Source of the DNA: Parapedobacter indicus
GTDB taxonomy: Bacteria > Bacteroidota > Bacteroidia > Sphingobacteriales > Sphingobacteriaceae
Reading direction: 5' to 3'
NCBI RefSeq assembly: GCF_900113765.1
Contig: NZ_FOQO01000005.1
Location: forward strand, 62,001-126,000
DNA: 64,000 nucleotides
The notes below the pieces were generated by a model. The model was not told the DNA's origin, ran no database searches, and worked only from the letters and a program-made list of their open reading frames with translations. The position numbers and the translations under genes were made by a program. Of the stretch, positions 10,601-18,449 are shown piece after piece (the first letter of the stretch is position 1; the number at the start of each line of letters is the position of its first letter).

Positions 10601-11360
10601 CACCGGTCGATGGCGTTCGCCCGCCAATGTCCTCACCTATGAAAACGGATGGGTAGAAGGCAATGCCGCGCAATACACGTGGTTTGTACCCCACGACGTT
10701 GCCGGGCTGATCAACCTGATGGGAGGTGCTGATAGATTCAGCGGAAAGCTCGACAGCGTATTCCAAGTGGCCCAGTCCCATCATTTCACATCGGGCAAAT
10801 CACACTCCGTAGAAACACACGCCCAAAACAGGGAGGTCTACCTTAACTATGGCAACCAGCCCAGTATACACACCGCTTTCCTGTTCAATTATGCCGGCAC
10901 GCCATACCTTACCCAATACTGGACAAGGCAGGTCGTCAAGGAGGTGTACAGCGGTATATCCCCCGACTACGGGTACAGCGGCGATGAAGATCAAGGGCTG
11001 ATGGGCGCGTTGGCTGTACTTTTCAAGATCGGACTTTTTACAACCGACGGCGGTGTGTCGACCACGCCGATATACGAGATCGGCAGCCCCATATTCGACA
11101 AAATAACGCTCCGCCTCAATCCAGACTATTACCCCGGCAAGAAATTCGTCATCGAAACCCGTCATAATAGTCCGAAAAACTGTTATATCCAGTCCGCCAC
11201 GTTAAATGGTAACCCATTGGATCGGGCGTGGATACCCCATGACGTGATGGTAAAAGGCGGAACGCTCCGGTTGGACATGGGGGATGCCCCTAACAAACAG
11301 TTTGGGGCATTGCCCGAATTAGTACCACCCTCGATGTCCGCCATCGAAACCAAGCAATAA
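7659..11360 (+). CDS. Three-module secreted enzyme: 3-keto-disaccharide hydrolase (DUF1080) x2 plus GH92-like domain
   Basis: A 1233-residue exported protein, with a signal peptide to about residue 27 (LVSAIFVCCCQPSFAQ). Module 1 (about 30-212) and module 2 (about 245-458) are concanavalin-like 3-keto-disaccharide hydrolase (DUF1080, PF06439) domains. Module 1 is the subtype with QVEIDPAERAWSGGIYDEAR; module 2 is the classical subtype with NSGIKYLVVEE, GPEYQILDDERHPDAK and LLQDHGDLAYF. Module 3 (about 465-1225) resembles GH92, a calcium-dependent exo-mannosidase family, with FNSATRPFGMVNLSPD, PRGPAGGNY and, near residue 1107, GDEDQGLMGAL in place of the usual GN-D-GQMSAW. The usual FSHTHLSGTG-like motif reads FSHVHGWQLSG, so specificity may differ from mannose. 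It is the first enzyme gene after susCD. Function as an enzyme is likely; substrate is unknown. Confidence 0.8.
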   Translation: MMRLKMDGFLAGLVSAIFVCCCQPSFAQKGWQALFNGQNFDGWEKKNGTASYEIRDGTIVGISQLNTPNTFLCTKETYADFILEMDVKIDVGLNSGIQVRSLSLPEVDNGRVHGYQVEIDPAERAWSGGIYDEARQGWLYPLSINEKGRSAFKNGEWNRYHIEAVGNTIRTWVNGVQCANLIIDLTPEGFIALQVHGIKQKSQEGLTVQWRNIRIKTEDLAADCWKPDNDVEEVSYLTNQLTKRQIDEGWRLLWDGKTTAGWRRASAKDFPPTGWQIENGLLKVLPSEKGDPNKGGDIVTDREFSNFELELDFLITEGGNSGIKYLVVEELRQRPGTGLGPEYQILDDERHPDAKNGVDGNRTAGSLYDLITAGNLSEPGKNKRINKPGKWNRAKIVVNGNHVEHWLNHIKVVEYDRGSAAFKALVAKSKFHEVPDFGQALSGHILLQDHGDLAYFKNIKIKELAAPVDLVQPLVDAANSRWFFFNSATRPFGMVNLSPDMEVDGDWGTGYRYHQDTIRCFSHVHGWQLSGIPVLPTTGPFRGHLGPHVYGSAYTHQQEIVRPGYHKIVLDDYGITAELTSTTRVGFHRYTFPKSRESHILFDFTTALGPSKTDRGYARKVNDREIEGYAVMGATVRRPKPVTVYFTARIDKPFQQFSGWQNGELINGIEEVDGEHTGIFISFPTAQDEEVQLKVAISYVSVEQARLNLDVELPHWDFDRVVRESRGEWNQWLSRITVEGGTLEERQRFYTDLWHALQGRRIISDVNGKYCDMTGSSPRIGQIPLDEKGKPTFNHHNSDSFWGAQWTINTLWHLVYPEVTHSFVNSMLLMYDDGGLIPRGPAGGNYTFVMTGASSTPFIVSAYMKGIHGFDVKKAYEGLRKNHLPGGLMSKAGYEHDTFKGGGIEQYIDKGYVPYPLSNIRYGYHQNGAAQTLEYAYQDFALSQLAHALGKTDDAQLFRRRAENYKNLWNNELGWMWVKDSTGRWRSPANVLTYENGWVEGNAAQYTWFVPHDVAGLINLMGGADRFSGKLDSVFQVAQSHHFTSGKSHSVETHAQNREVYLNYGNQPSIHTAFLFNYAGTPYLTQYWTRQVVKEVYSGISPDYGYSGDEDQGLMGALAVLFKIGLFTTDGGVSTTPIYEIGSPIFDKITLRLNPDYYPGKKFVIETRHNSPKNCYIQSATLNGNPLDRAWIPHDVMVKGGTLRLDMGDAPNKQFGALPELVPPSMSAIETKQ

Positions 11361-11370
11361 ACCATAAGCG

Positions 11371-12720
11371 ATGATACGAAGGATTAGCTATTCGGTTCTC
11401 TTCTTCGCGGTGTGGGCATTCACTGTTTCCTTGGATACGTACGCACAACCAAAACCGAACATCGTAGTTTTCCTTTCAGACGACCATGGGCAGGAAGATG
11501 CAGGATGCTACGGAAACACCGAGGTGATAACGCCCGCAATAGATCAGCTCGCGCGGGAGGGCATGGTGTTTACCCGGGCCTATACGCCCGTTTCGGTGTG
11601 CGCACCGTCCCGTTCGGCGTTGTTTACGGGCTTGTATCCCCACCACAACGGATGCTCCCGCAACCATGGATCGGTATTCGAGGGTATCAGGTCGCTGCCC
11701 CATTACCTCGCTGCTGCCGGATACGAGGTGATATTGGCTGGAAAAGAACATATTAAGCCAAAAGAAGCGTTTCCATTCACGTATATGGAGCGGCATCAGA
11801 TTCCGGCTTACCTAAGCGGCGAGCACGTGCGGCCATTCTGCCTGATTGTATCACTTAATGCGCCGCATCAGCCCTACTTTAACCTGAAAGGAGGCCATGG
11901 TAAAATCACCCCAAAGCGATGGCTGGCCAATACGCCGGAAACCACGCAATATACCGCGGCTTATTACGATCACGTGACATTGGCCGATCAGGAAATCGGA
12001 TCCATACTGTTTTGGCTGGAGCGGCTGGGTCTCCATGAAAACAGTATCCAGCTATACCTCAGCGATCACGGCCCAGCCTTCCCATTCGCCAAGTGGACAC
12101 TTTACGAACAAGGCATACGCATCCCACTCATTGTCAAATGGCCCGGCGTGGTGCAACCGGGTACCGTTTCCGATGCGCTCGTGAGCATGGTCGATATCCT
12201 CCCCACGTTACTCGATATGGCAGGCGTTACTCCCCAACCGCTGGACGGCAAGTCCCTTACCCCCGTCCTGAAGGGCCAGGCAACATCCCTGCATCACGCT
12301 GTATATGGCTGTTATACAAATTTGGGCGTGCAAGGCGCCAATGAATACCCCATACGGACGGTCGTAAGCGATCGTTACAAACTGATCGTAAACCTGCGCT
12401 CAGGTAATCGCTTTTCCTTGAAGGCGATGGACGAACCGGACGAACGGGCGGTCATCGATGCCAAGCGGGTGCTTGATTCGTGGCTGTCGAGTGGCGATGC
12501 CAATGCCATCCAACGTGCCCATTATTACCGGAACCGTCCGCTCATTGAGTTGTACGATCTGTCCCAAGATCCGTACGAATTGGTTAACCGTGCACATGAC
12601 GAAGCGCTGAACAGCACCGTAACGGAAATGTATCAGCTGTTGGTCGACTGGATGAAATCGCAGAATGATCCCTTGCTGAACGAAATGGAAATGAACGGGG
12701 CAAAACTACGCAACAAATGA
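11371..12720 (+). CDS. Secreted sulfatase 1 (FGly type, N-sulfoglucosamine sulfohydrolase-like)
   Basis: Type I formylglycine sulfatase that hydrolyses sulfate esters or sulfamate from glycans in the periplasm. The signal peptide ends near TYA-Q (about residue 25). The calcium-site aspartates are in LSDDHG (D37, D38), and the formylglycine motif CAPSR has the modified cysteine at 77. The short 449-residue form, the LAGKEHIKP segment, YLSDHGPAFPFAKWTLYEQGIRIP and the C-terminal YPIRTVVSDRYKLIVNL resemble heparan N-sulfatase-like (SGSH, about S1_8) enzymes. Members of that group in marine bacteria also act on other sulfated sugars, so the bond cleaved is open. It starts 10 bases after the three-module gene, and its stop overlaps the next start (ATGA). 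Confidence 0.88.
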   Translation: MIRRISYSVLFFAVWAFTVSLDTYAQPKPNIVVFLSDDHGQEDAGCYGNTEVITPAIDQLAREGMVFTRAYTPVSVCAPSRSALFTGLYPHHNGCSRNHGSVFEGIRSLPHYLAAAGYEVILAGKEHIKPKEAFPFTYMERHQIPAYLSGEHVRPFCLIVSLNAPHQPYFNLKGGHGKITPKRWLANTPETTQYTAAYYDHVTLADQEIGSILFWLERLGLHENSIQLYLSDHGPAFPFAKWTLYEQGIRIPLIVKWPGVVQPGTVSDALVSMVDILPTLLDMAGVTPQPLDGKSLTPVLKGQATSLHHAVYGCYTNLGVQGANEYPIRTVVSDRYKLIVNLRSGNRFSLKAMDEPDERAVIDAKRVLDSWLSSGDANAIQRAHYYRNRPLIELYDLSQDPYELVNRAHDEALNSTVTEMYQLLVDWMKSQNDPLLNEMEMNGAKLRNK

Positions 12721-14114
12721 CCCGAAAGGAATTTATATACCAAACAACGGTGGGATTTACCGCCGTATTGACGCTACCGGGCGTCTGGGCTTTTCACAGC
12801 CCGAAAGATAAAGAAAATTGGAAGCCGTTTGATTTCCGCCCATTCCGGAGTGGACAAACCGCCGCGCCGGTTATGCAGGTAACACCGGATGATGGTTATT
12901 ACGTGCATACCTTTTACGATGTATGCCCCTGGAGCCCATCCGGACGGTACCTCGCGCTCACCAAGCTACCCTATCAACGTAAAAAGCCGGTTTGGGGGGA
13001 TACCGCAGCTGTTTGTGTGGTCGATTTGGAAAAACGAGCCATACGTACGGTTTACCAGACCAAAGCTTGGTCTTTCCAGGTGGGTGCAAATGTGCAGTGG
13101 GGCCACGCCACCGACCGGTACCTGTATACCAACGACGTCATCAACGGTATACCGGTCTGTGTACGCATCGACCTGATAACCGGCGACATCAAGGCGTTCT
13201 CAGGGGCAAAATACGACATTGCGCCGGACGATAAATCGGTAATCAGTCCGAACCTCCTGAACATGAACATCCACCAATACGGCTATGCGGTGCCCGATCC
13301 TCCTCCGGGCAAGCCCCAGCCCTTCCGGCCGGAAGACATGCATCGCGAAGGATTGTGGAAAACCGACCTGGAACGAAACGAGACGACACTGCTGGCCACC
13401 ATGGATCAATTTTTCGACGCCGTGGCCGAAAATGATCGCCAGCGGTACAACCGCAGCATCGGTTACCTCTTCCATTCCAAATTCAACCGGCAGAATACCC
13501 GTATTTTGCAGGTTTTCCGTGCGCAGGTCGACGGCGAGGGCCGCAACGCTTCCCTGTTTACCATGAACACGAACGGAAAGGAGCTGATACAGTGCTTGTC
13601 CGCCGAAAAGTGGAACCAGCGCGCCCGATTGGGGGGCTCCGGCAATCACCCGAACTGGCATCCCGACGGGGAACGGATTATTATGAACTGCATCCCAACC
13701 TGGCTGGGTTACCAAGACATGCTGTTTTGCGCTTTTGATTACAGGGGCGACCAGTTTACGGTACTCTCCGAAAAACACCTCGGCAGCGGCCATCCCACTA
13801 TGCACCCGGGTTCGCGATACCTGCTCGCGGATGCCTATCCGAAACAGACCTATGTGGTGCCTGAGAGCGGGGAAATCCCCCTTCGGCTCATTGACCTAAA
13901 ATACGACACCGAAACGATTATCTGCACCCTACCGACGGACGTGGGTGGCGGAAGCAATCAATATTTACCTCCCGATCGCATAACCGGCGGAAGCCACCAT
14001 AAGCTGGACCCTCACCCCGCCTGGAACAGGGACTATACCCAGATTTGCTTCAACGGAGCTCCCGGAGGAAGGCGACAGGTGTTTATTGCTGACATTCATA
14101 CGTTACTACCATGA
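12717..14114 (+). CDS. Secreted beta-propeller protein, possible polyuronide/oligouronide lyase
   Basis: A 465-residue exported protein made of TolB/WD40-like propeller blades. Blade motifs recur at roughly 62-77 (WSPSGRYLALTKLP), 310-325 (HPNWHPDGERIIMNC), 355-372 (GHPTMHPGSRYLLADAY) and 430-445 (DPHPAWNRDYTQICFNG). Oligogalacturonate lyases (PL22) and the propeller-type ulvan lyases use this fold with metal-binding or catalytic histidines. The histidine-rich HPNWHPDG, GHPTMHP and GGSHHKLDPHP segments here are suggestive, and the neighbours GH105 and a heparinase-like lyase fit lyase chemistry. The N-terminus resembles a Tat or Sec signal (MTRKEFIYQTTVGFTAV) but has RK, not RR. The start overlaps the upstream sulfatase stop by 4 bases. 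It could instead be a binding protein. Confidence 0.6.
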   Translation: MTRKEFIYQTTVGFTAVLTLPGVWAFHSPKDKENWKPFDFRPFRSGQTAAPVMQVTPDDGYYVHTFYDVCPWSPSGRYLALTKLPYQRKKPVWGDTAAVCVVDLEKRAIRTVYQTKAWSFQVGANVQWGHATDRYLYTNDVINGIPVCVRIDLITGDIKAFSGAKYDIAPDDKSVISPNLLNMNIHQYGYAVPDPPPGKPQPFRPEDMHREGLWKTDLERNETTLLATMDQFFDAVAENDRQRYNRSIGYLFHSKFNRQNTRILQVFRAQVDGEGRNASLFTMNTNGKELIQCLSAEKWNQRARLGGSGNHPNWHPDGERIIMNCIPTWLGYQDMLFCAFDYRGDQFTVLSEKHLGSGHPTMHPGSRYLLADAYPKQTYVVPESGEIPLRLIDLKYDTETIICTLPTDVGGGSNQYLPPDRITGGSHHKLDPHPAWNRDYTQICFNGAPGGRRQVFIADIHTLLP

Positions 14115-15892
14115 TTAGATTGATTATTACGCTATTATTTTTTAGTATCGCCATACAGACCGTCAGTGCGCAGGATGGTTGGCAAAAAGACAACATACGC
14201 AACCTGATGAACAAAACGGCACAGTGGCAGATGCAGCAACCGGCCAAATATCCGAAGCTCGACTGGCACGAAGGAACGTGGTACGCGGGTTTAATGGCGC
14301 TCTATGATACCACACGCGATTCCATTTACGACGATTACCTTTGCAACATCGCGTCCAGCCACCACTGGCAGGGAATGTCTGATGTCTACGATGCCGACCG
14401 CTTGATGGTGGTACAGACTTACCTGGACCTCTTCCGGCACCAACCCGACAGCCAACGTATCCAGCACAGCAAATGGATGCTGGATGCACACTTAGCCCGC
14501 CGACCCAAAGCCGATGTGCAGTTTACGGACAACCCGTACCGCAGAGAATGGTGGTCGTGGTGCGACGCGCTTTTCATGGCTCCGCCTGCCTTTGCAAAGT
14601 ACTACCGGTTGACTGGTGATGAAAAATACCTCGATTACCTGACCGAACATTGGTGGAAAACATCGGAATATCTCTATGCCCAACCGGAAAACCTCTTTTA
14701 CCGCGACGACCGGTTCTTCGATGCCAAAAGTCCCAATGGTGCGAAAGTTTTTTGGAGCCGCGGCAACGGCTGGGTGTTGGCAGCGATCGCGCGCATAGGA
14801 AGTGAACTACCCTCCGATTTTAATGGCCGCCCCCGATTCGAAAAGCAATTTGTGGAGATGGCCGCGTCCATCCGCGCGCGCCAGGGAGCCGACGGCCTCT
14901 GGCGGGCAAACCTGTTGGACTACGATGCATTCCCGGAGCCGGAATGCAGCAGCACCGCGCTCTTTTGCTATGCGTTTGCCTGGGGGATCCGCACCGGCTT
15001 ACTCGACGCCGACACCTACCTACCGGTCGTCAAGAAGGCTTGGGCCGGGTTGAGTAGCCACATCAACGCGGAAGGACGGCTGGGCTTTGTGCAGCCGCCG
15101 GGTATTGAACCCAAAGCGTTTTCCGAAGAAAACTGGGAATCGTATGGGACTGGGGCGTTTTTGCTAGCGGGATGTGAAATTATTCGGCTGCTTGAAGAAT
15201 CCGGTCCTGCCGTGACCTATGAAAAAGGGGAACTGCTTTACGAAAACACGTTGTCAGACCCGGCCGCTGTCCGCGGATGGGTCATGGAAGGACCCGGTAA
15301 ACTGGAATTTAAGAACGGATGGATGGAACTCTATGCCGAACAACAGCAATGGCACCACGTGTTTTGGTGCCCCCAAACCTTTCCGGGTAGTTTCATAGCC
15401 GAATGGGAAGTGCAAAACCTCCACACCGAGGCCGGCCTGTTGATTACATTCTTTGCAGCCGCCGGAAGAAACGGCGAAGACCTCTTCGACTCCGCGCTTC
15501 CGCCCCGCGAGGGTACATTCAAGTATTATACAAAAGATCAGATCAACAGCTACCACATTTCCTACTACGCGAATAATCCCAAGAATCCGACGCGCGAATT
15601 TGCCCACTTACGCAAGAACAGTGGCTTCGCGCTCGTACAGACCGGACCGGAGGGCATCCCAAAGACATCTCCTGCCGTTCACCACATCAAGCTGGTCAAA
15701 GATCTGGGCCGTATCTGCTTTTTTATCGATGGCCGTAAAATCATTGACTGGACAGACGATGGGAATACACAAGGTCCGGTCCTCGGTGCAGGTAAGATCG
15801 GTTTCCGCCAGATGCAATGGTCACACTTCCGCTACCGGAACTTCCGGGTTTGGCAACTCACCCATCAAAACCGTACAAGCCATGATTCCTAA
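14111..15892 (+). CDS. GH105 unsaturated-uronyl hydrolase fused to a DUF1961 domain
   Basis: GH105 (and related GH88) enzymes remove the 4,5-unsaturated uronic acid left at the non-reducing end after lyase cleavage. Residues about 28-360 form the (alpha/alpha)6 barrel, with WWSWCDALFMAPP holding the probable catalytic Asp152 and WSRGNGWVLAAIARI typical of the family. Residues about 375-592 are a DUF1961 (YesU-like) concanavalin-type domain, recognisable from the start GELLYENTLSD and the end KIGFRQMQWSHFRYRNF. In many genomes these are separate neighbouring genes; here they are one 593-residue exported protein (signal ending near VSA-Q). It overlaps its upstream neighbour by 4 bases and its downstream neighbour by 11. 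It strongly implies a uronate-containing substrate. Confidence 0.87.
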   Translation: MIRLIITLLFFSIAIQTVSAQDGWQKDNIRNLMNKTAQWQMQQPAKYPKLDWHEGTWYAGLMALYDTTRDSIYDDYLCNIASSHHWQGMSDVYDADRLMVVQTYLDLFRHQPDSQRIQHSKWMLDAHLARRPKADVQFTDNPYRREWWSWCDALFMAPPAFAKYYRLTGDEKYLDYLTEHWWKTSEYLYAQPENLFYRDDRFFDAKSPNGAKVFWSRGNGWVLAAIARIGSELPSDFNGRPRFEKQFVEMAASIRARQGADGLWRANLLDYDAFPEPECSSTALFCYAFAWGIRTGLLDADTYLPVVKKAWAGLSSHINAEGRLGFVQPPGIEPKAFSEENWESYGTGAFLLAGCEIIRLLEESGPAVTYEKGELLYENTLSDPAAVRGWVMEGPGKLEFKNGWMELYAEQQQWHHVFWCPQTFPGSFIAEWEVQNLHTEAGLLITFFAAAGRNGEDLFDSALPPREGTFKYYTKDQINSYHISYYANNPKNPTREFAHLRKNSGFALVQTGPEGIPKTSPAVHHIKLVKDLGRICFFIDGRKIIDWTDDGNTQGPVLGAGKIGFRQMQWSHFRYRNFRVWQLTHQNRTSHDS

Positions 15893-18449
15893 GCAACTGA
15901 TCCGTTTGTTCGCGGGCGTGGCCGCAGCAATTCTCATCCAATGCGGGGCTCCACGCACACAGCCGGTGTCGTATCCAGATGCCGTCTATTCACGGTACCT
16001 TTCGGCCGCTGAGCCGACGGCCGGCATTGCGGCGCAATTCAATACGCCTGTCCTCCGCTGGCCTGCGGAAAAGGGGAAATCCGTGCGCTATGACGTACGC
16101 CTGTCACCCGATTCCTTGTTTCCAAACGAACAGACGCTACACCGCGAAAACATTCCCTGGGCGCTGTTCAATCCGCACCAGCGCCTTCCCGAGGGAATCT
16201 GGTACTGGCAGTACCGGGTCTCCGGAAAAACGTGGTCTGCTTTGCAGACTTTTCAAATCACACCCTCCGCCATCCCCTTGGTGTCACCACCCGCAAACCG
16301 GTTCCTCGATGGTATACCGGCAGTTCATCCGCGTTTACTCGCAGAAGGGGCAGATACGACCCACATCCGGTCCCTCGCTGCTGACGGTGATGTGCAGGCC
16401 ATTATCCGGGAAGCGGAAATGGCCCTGAAGCAGCCCATCCTGACGGAGCGCGATGGCCTGCCGAAAAGGCGGCACGACGACGCCGAGCGGAACCGCAAAC
16501 AGGAGCAGGATGCCAGCAAGCGATTGGGTGAGTTCGCCTATGGCACCACGCTACCGCTGTGCCAGGCTTACCTCCTCACCGGCGACAGCCGGTACCGCGT
16601 CCATGCGATACGCATTGCCCGGGAAATTGCCACGTGGGACCCCAAAGGGGTATCCCGGATCAGCGACTTCAGCGATGCACGCTGCATGTTGGCCCTCGCG
16701 CTCGTATTCGATACCTTTCACGGATCGCTGACCAGCGCGGACCGGGCGCTCATGCTTCGATCAATCACCGAACGTGCCAGCAGCTTTTACATCAGCTGGC
16801 GGAACGATGTGGAGGCAAAAATATTGAGCGGCCACGTGTGGCAGCACATCCTGCATTATTTTTTTCAGACCGGCATCGCTGTATATGGGGATGTTCCGGA
16901 AGCTGCCCAATGGCTGGAATATGCCTATGAACTATTCCTTGCCCGCGCACCCATATTGGGTGGCGTGGATGGTGGATGGATTGAAGGGGCATCGTATTTC
17001 CGGATGAACATGGCGACACTCATCGATATTCCCCTGACCATCAAGCAGTATACCGGTTTTGATTTCATCAACACGCATCCCTGGTATACGCATACCATCG
17101 ACTGGCTCTTATACCATGTTCCCCCAGGATCCTCCGCGGACGGGTTTGGAGACAATACCGAGGAGGTCTTTTCGCCGGGCGTGGCGTATATTGCTTATGC
17201 AGACATGCTCGCCAGGCTGACCGGAAATCCCAAAGCCGCGCGGTATGTGGAACTGTGCCGACAATACGAAAATCCGGACATCGCGACCGATCGGTCCCTG
17301 CGGTGGATCCGGCTAGCCCGGACGGAAGACGCTGACAGCGCCAGCTCGGCTGCTGCCGCCGAACTAGAAACCGGAAAGATCTTCCGGGAAATTGGCCTCG
17401 CAGCATTGCATTCCAATCCGGGCAATACTCCTGAAAACCTCATGGTGGCGATGCGGTCGAGCCCCTTCGGTTCGTATGGGCATTTCCTTTCGGATCAAAA
17501 TGCGTTCAACATCTTGTACGGCGGCAAACGTGCGTTCTTCCGCACGGGCTATAAGGTAACGATGAAGGATCCGCACCGCACAGGCTGGTATCAGCACACC
17601 AAAAGCAACAATAGCCTCTTGATCGACGGTGCCGGCCAACCCTATAGTGTGGAGGCCTACGGCTGGATGCCCCGGTTCCTGCAAGGGGAAGAAATGGCCT
17701 ATGTGATGGGAGATGCGTCTGCCGCGTACAGCAGTGCCGAAACCGGTGAAGACTACGGGCTGAAGAAATTCCACCGGCACCTGCTCTTGCTGAAGCCCGA
17801 TATCATCGTGGTGTATGACGAGCTGGAGGCCGACCATCCCGCGAGCTGGTCGTGGCTGCTCCATAGCATGGCCAAAATTCACATCGATACGGCAACCAAC
17901 CGTTTTTCTTCCCGCTTCGAGGGATTCTCCGGCGCAGGTAAGCTGTGGACACCTTCGGCGGTGTCCTGGAGTTTGGCCGATACGTTTGAAGTACGCGCAG
18001 AAAATTGGCGCGGAAGCCTCAATCAGTTCGGGGAACTGAAACGTTATGACGATGAACAATGGCACCTCAAAGCGATCAACGTTGCCAAGATCCGCTCCAC
18101 ACGTTTCCTTGCCGTCTTTCAGGTAGGCCCTACGGTCAACATCGAAGCGGCTGAAGAGGCGTACCATGATGGTGTGCTGACCGTTTCTTTAGGTAATTGG
18201 GACATCCGTGCGCAATTGGACACCGCACGTTCACCGGGCTTATCCGTCACGAACCGTTCGGGCACAACGGCCTTTTCCACGCACGCCGCGCAGATCTCGC
18301 TAGCAGGGAAAACCTTCGGTCAACGTGAGAACAGCGCAAAACTAGCTGAAATGCTCAGCAGTCATATCCGCTATGTGGAGGCTTCGGATGAATTACCCTA
18401 CGCCATGCAGCAACGTTTACTAATCGACAGCAAAAACAAGAAAAAATGA
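15882..18449 (+). CDS. DUF4962/heparinase II/III-type polysaccharide lyase lipoprotein (PL40-like)
   Basis: An 855-residue lipoprotein: the signal MIPKQLIRLFAGVAAAILIQC has its lipobox Cys at 21. This supports the start at 15882, inside the end of the GH105 gene; an in-frame extension further upstream is only a shadow of GH105. A fibronectin-like stretch (about 40-125) precedes an (alpha/alpha) toroid and a heparinase II/III beta-sandwich (about 560-830). Candidate catalytic residues lie in GHVWQHILHYFF (His318) and EGASYFRMNMA (Tyr372), where heparinase II/III-type lyases use histidine and tyrosine. GDNTEEVF and QHTKSNNSLLIDG are also family-like. Known relatives include ulvan lyases and a uronate dehydratase, so lyase versus dehydratase remains open. 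Confidence 0.75.
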   Translation: MIPKQLIRLFAGVAAAILIQCGAPRTQPVSYPDAVYSRYLSAAEPTAGIAAQFNTPVLRWPAEKGKSVRYDVRLSPDSLFPNEQTLHRENIPWALFNPHQRLPEGIWYWQYRVSGKTWSALQTFQITPSAIPLVSPPANRFLDGIPAVHPRLLAEGADTTHIRSLAADGDVQAIIREAEMALKQPILTERDGLPKRRHDDAERNRKQEQDASKRLGEFAYGTTLPLCQAYLLTGDSRYRVHAIRIAREIATWDPKGVSRISDFSDARCMLALALVFDTFHGSLTSADRALMLRSITERASSFYISWRNDVEAKILSGHVWQHILHYFFQTGIAVYGDVPEAAQWLEYAYELFLARAPILGGVDGGWIEGASYFRMNMATLIDIPLTIKQYTGFDFINTHPWYTHTIDWLLYHVPPGSSADGFGDNTEEVFSPGVAYIAYADMLARLTGNPKAARYVELCRQYENPDIATDRSLRWIRLARTEDADSASSAAAAELETGKIFREIGLAALHSNPGNTPENLMVAMRSSPFGSYGHFLSDQNAFNILYGGKRAFFRTGYKVTMKDPHRTGWYQHTKSNNSLLIDGAGQPYSVEAYGWMPRFLQGEEMAYVMGDASAAYSSAETGEDYGLKKFHRHLLLLKPDIIVVYDELEADHPASWSWLLHSMAKIHIDTATNRFSSRFEGFSGAGKLWTPSAVSWSLADTFEVRAENWRGSLNQFGELKRYDDEQWHLKAINVAKIRSTRFLAVFQVGPTVNIEAAEEAYHDGVLTVSLGNWDIRAQLDTARSPGLSVTNRSGTTAFSTHAAQISLAGKTFGQRENSAKLAEMLSSHIRYVEASDELPYAMQQRLLIDSKNKKK

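Noticed and set aside
15453-15881. Upstream extension of the lyase frame into GH105
   Set aside because: The added residues are arginine/serine-rich shadow sequence; the lipoprotein signal starts at 15882.
17364-18167. Minus-strand open frame of about 267 codons opposite the heparinase-like gene
   Set aside because: Same reasoning: fully inside a well-supported gene and without protein-like motifs.
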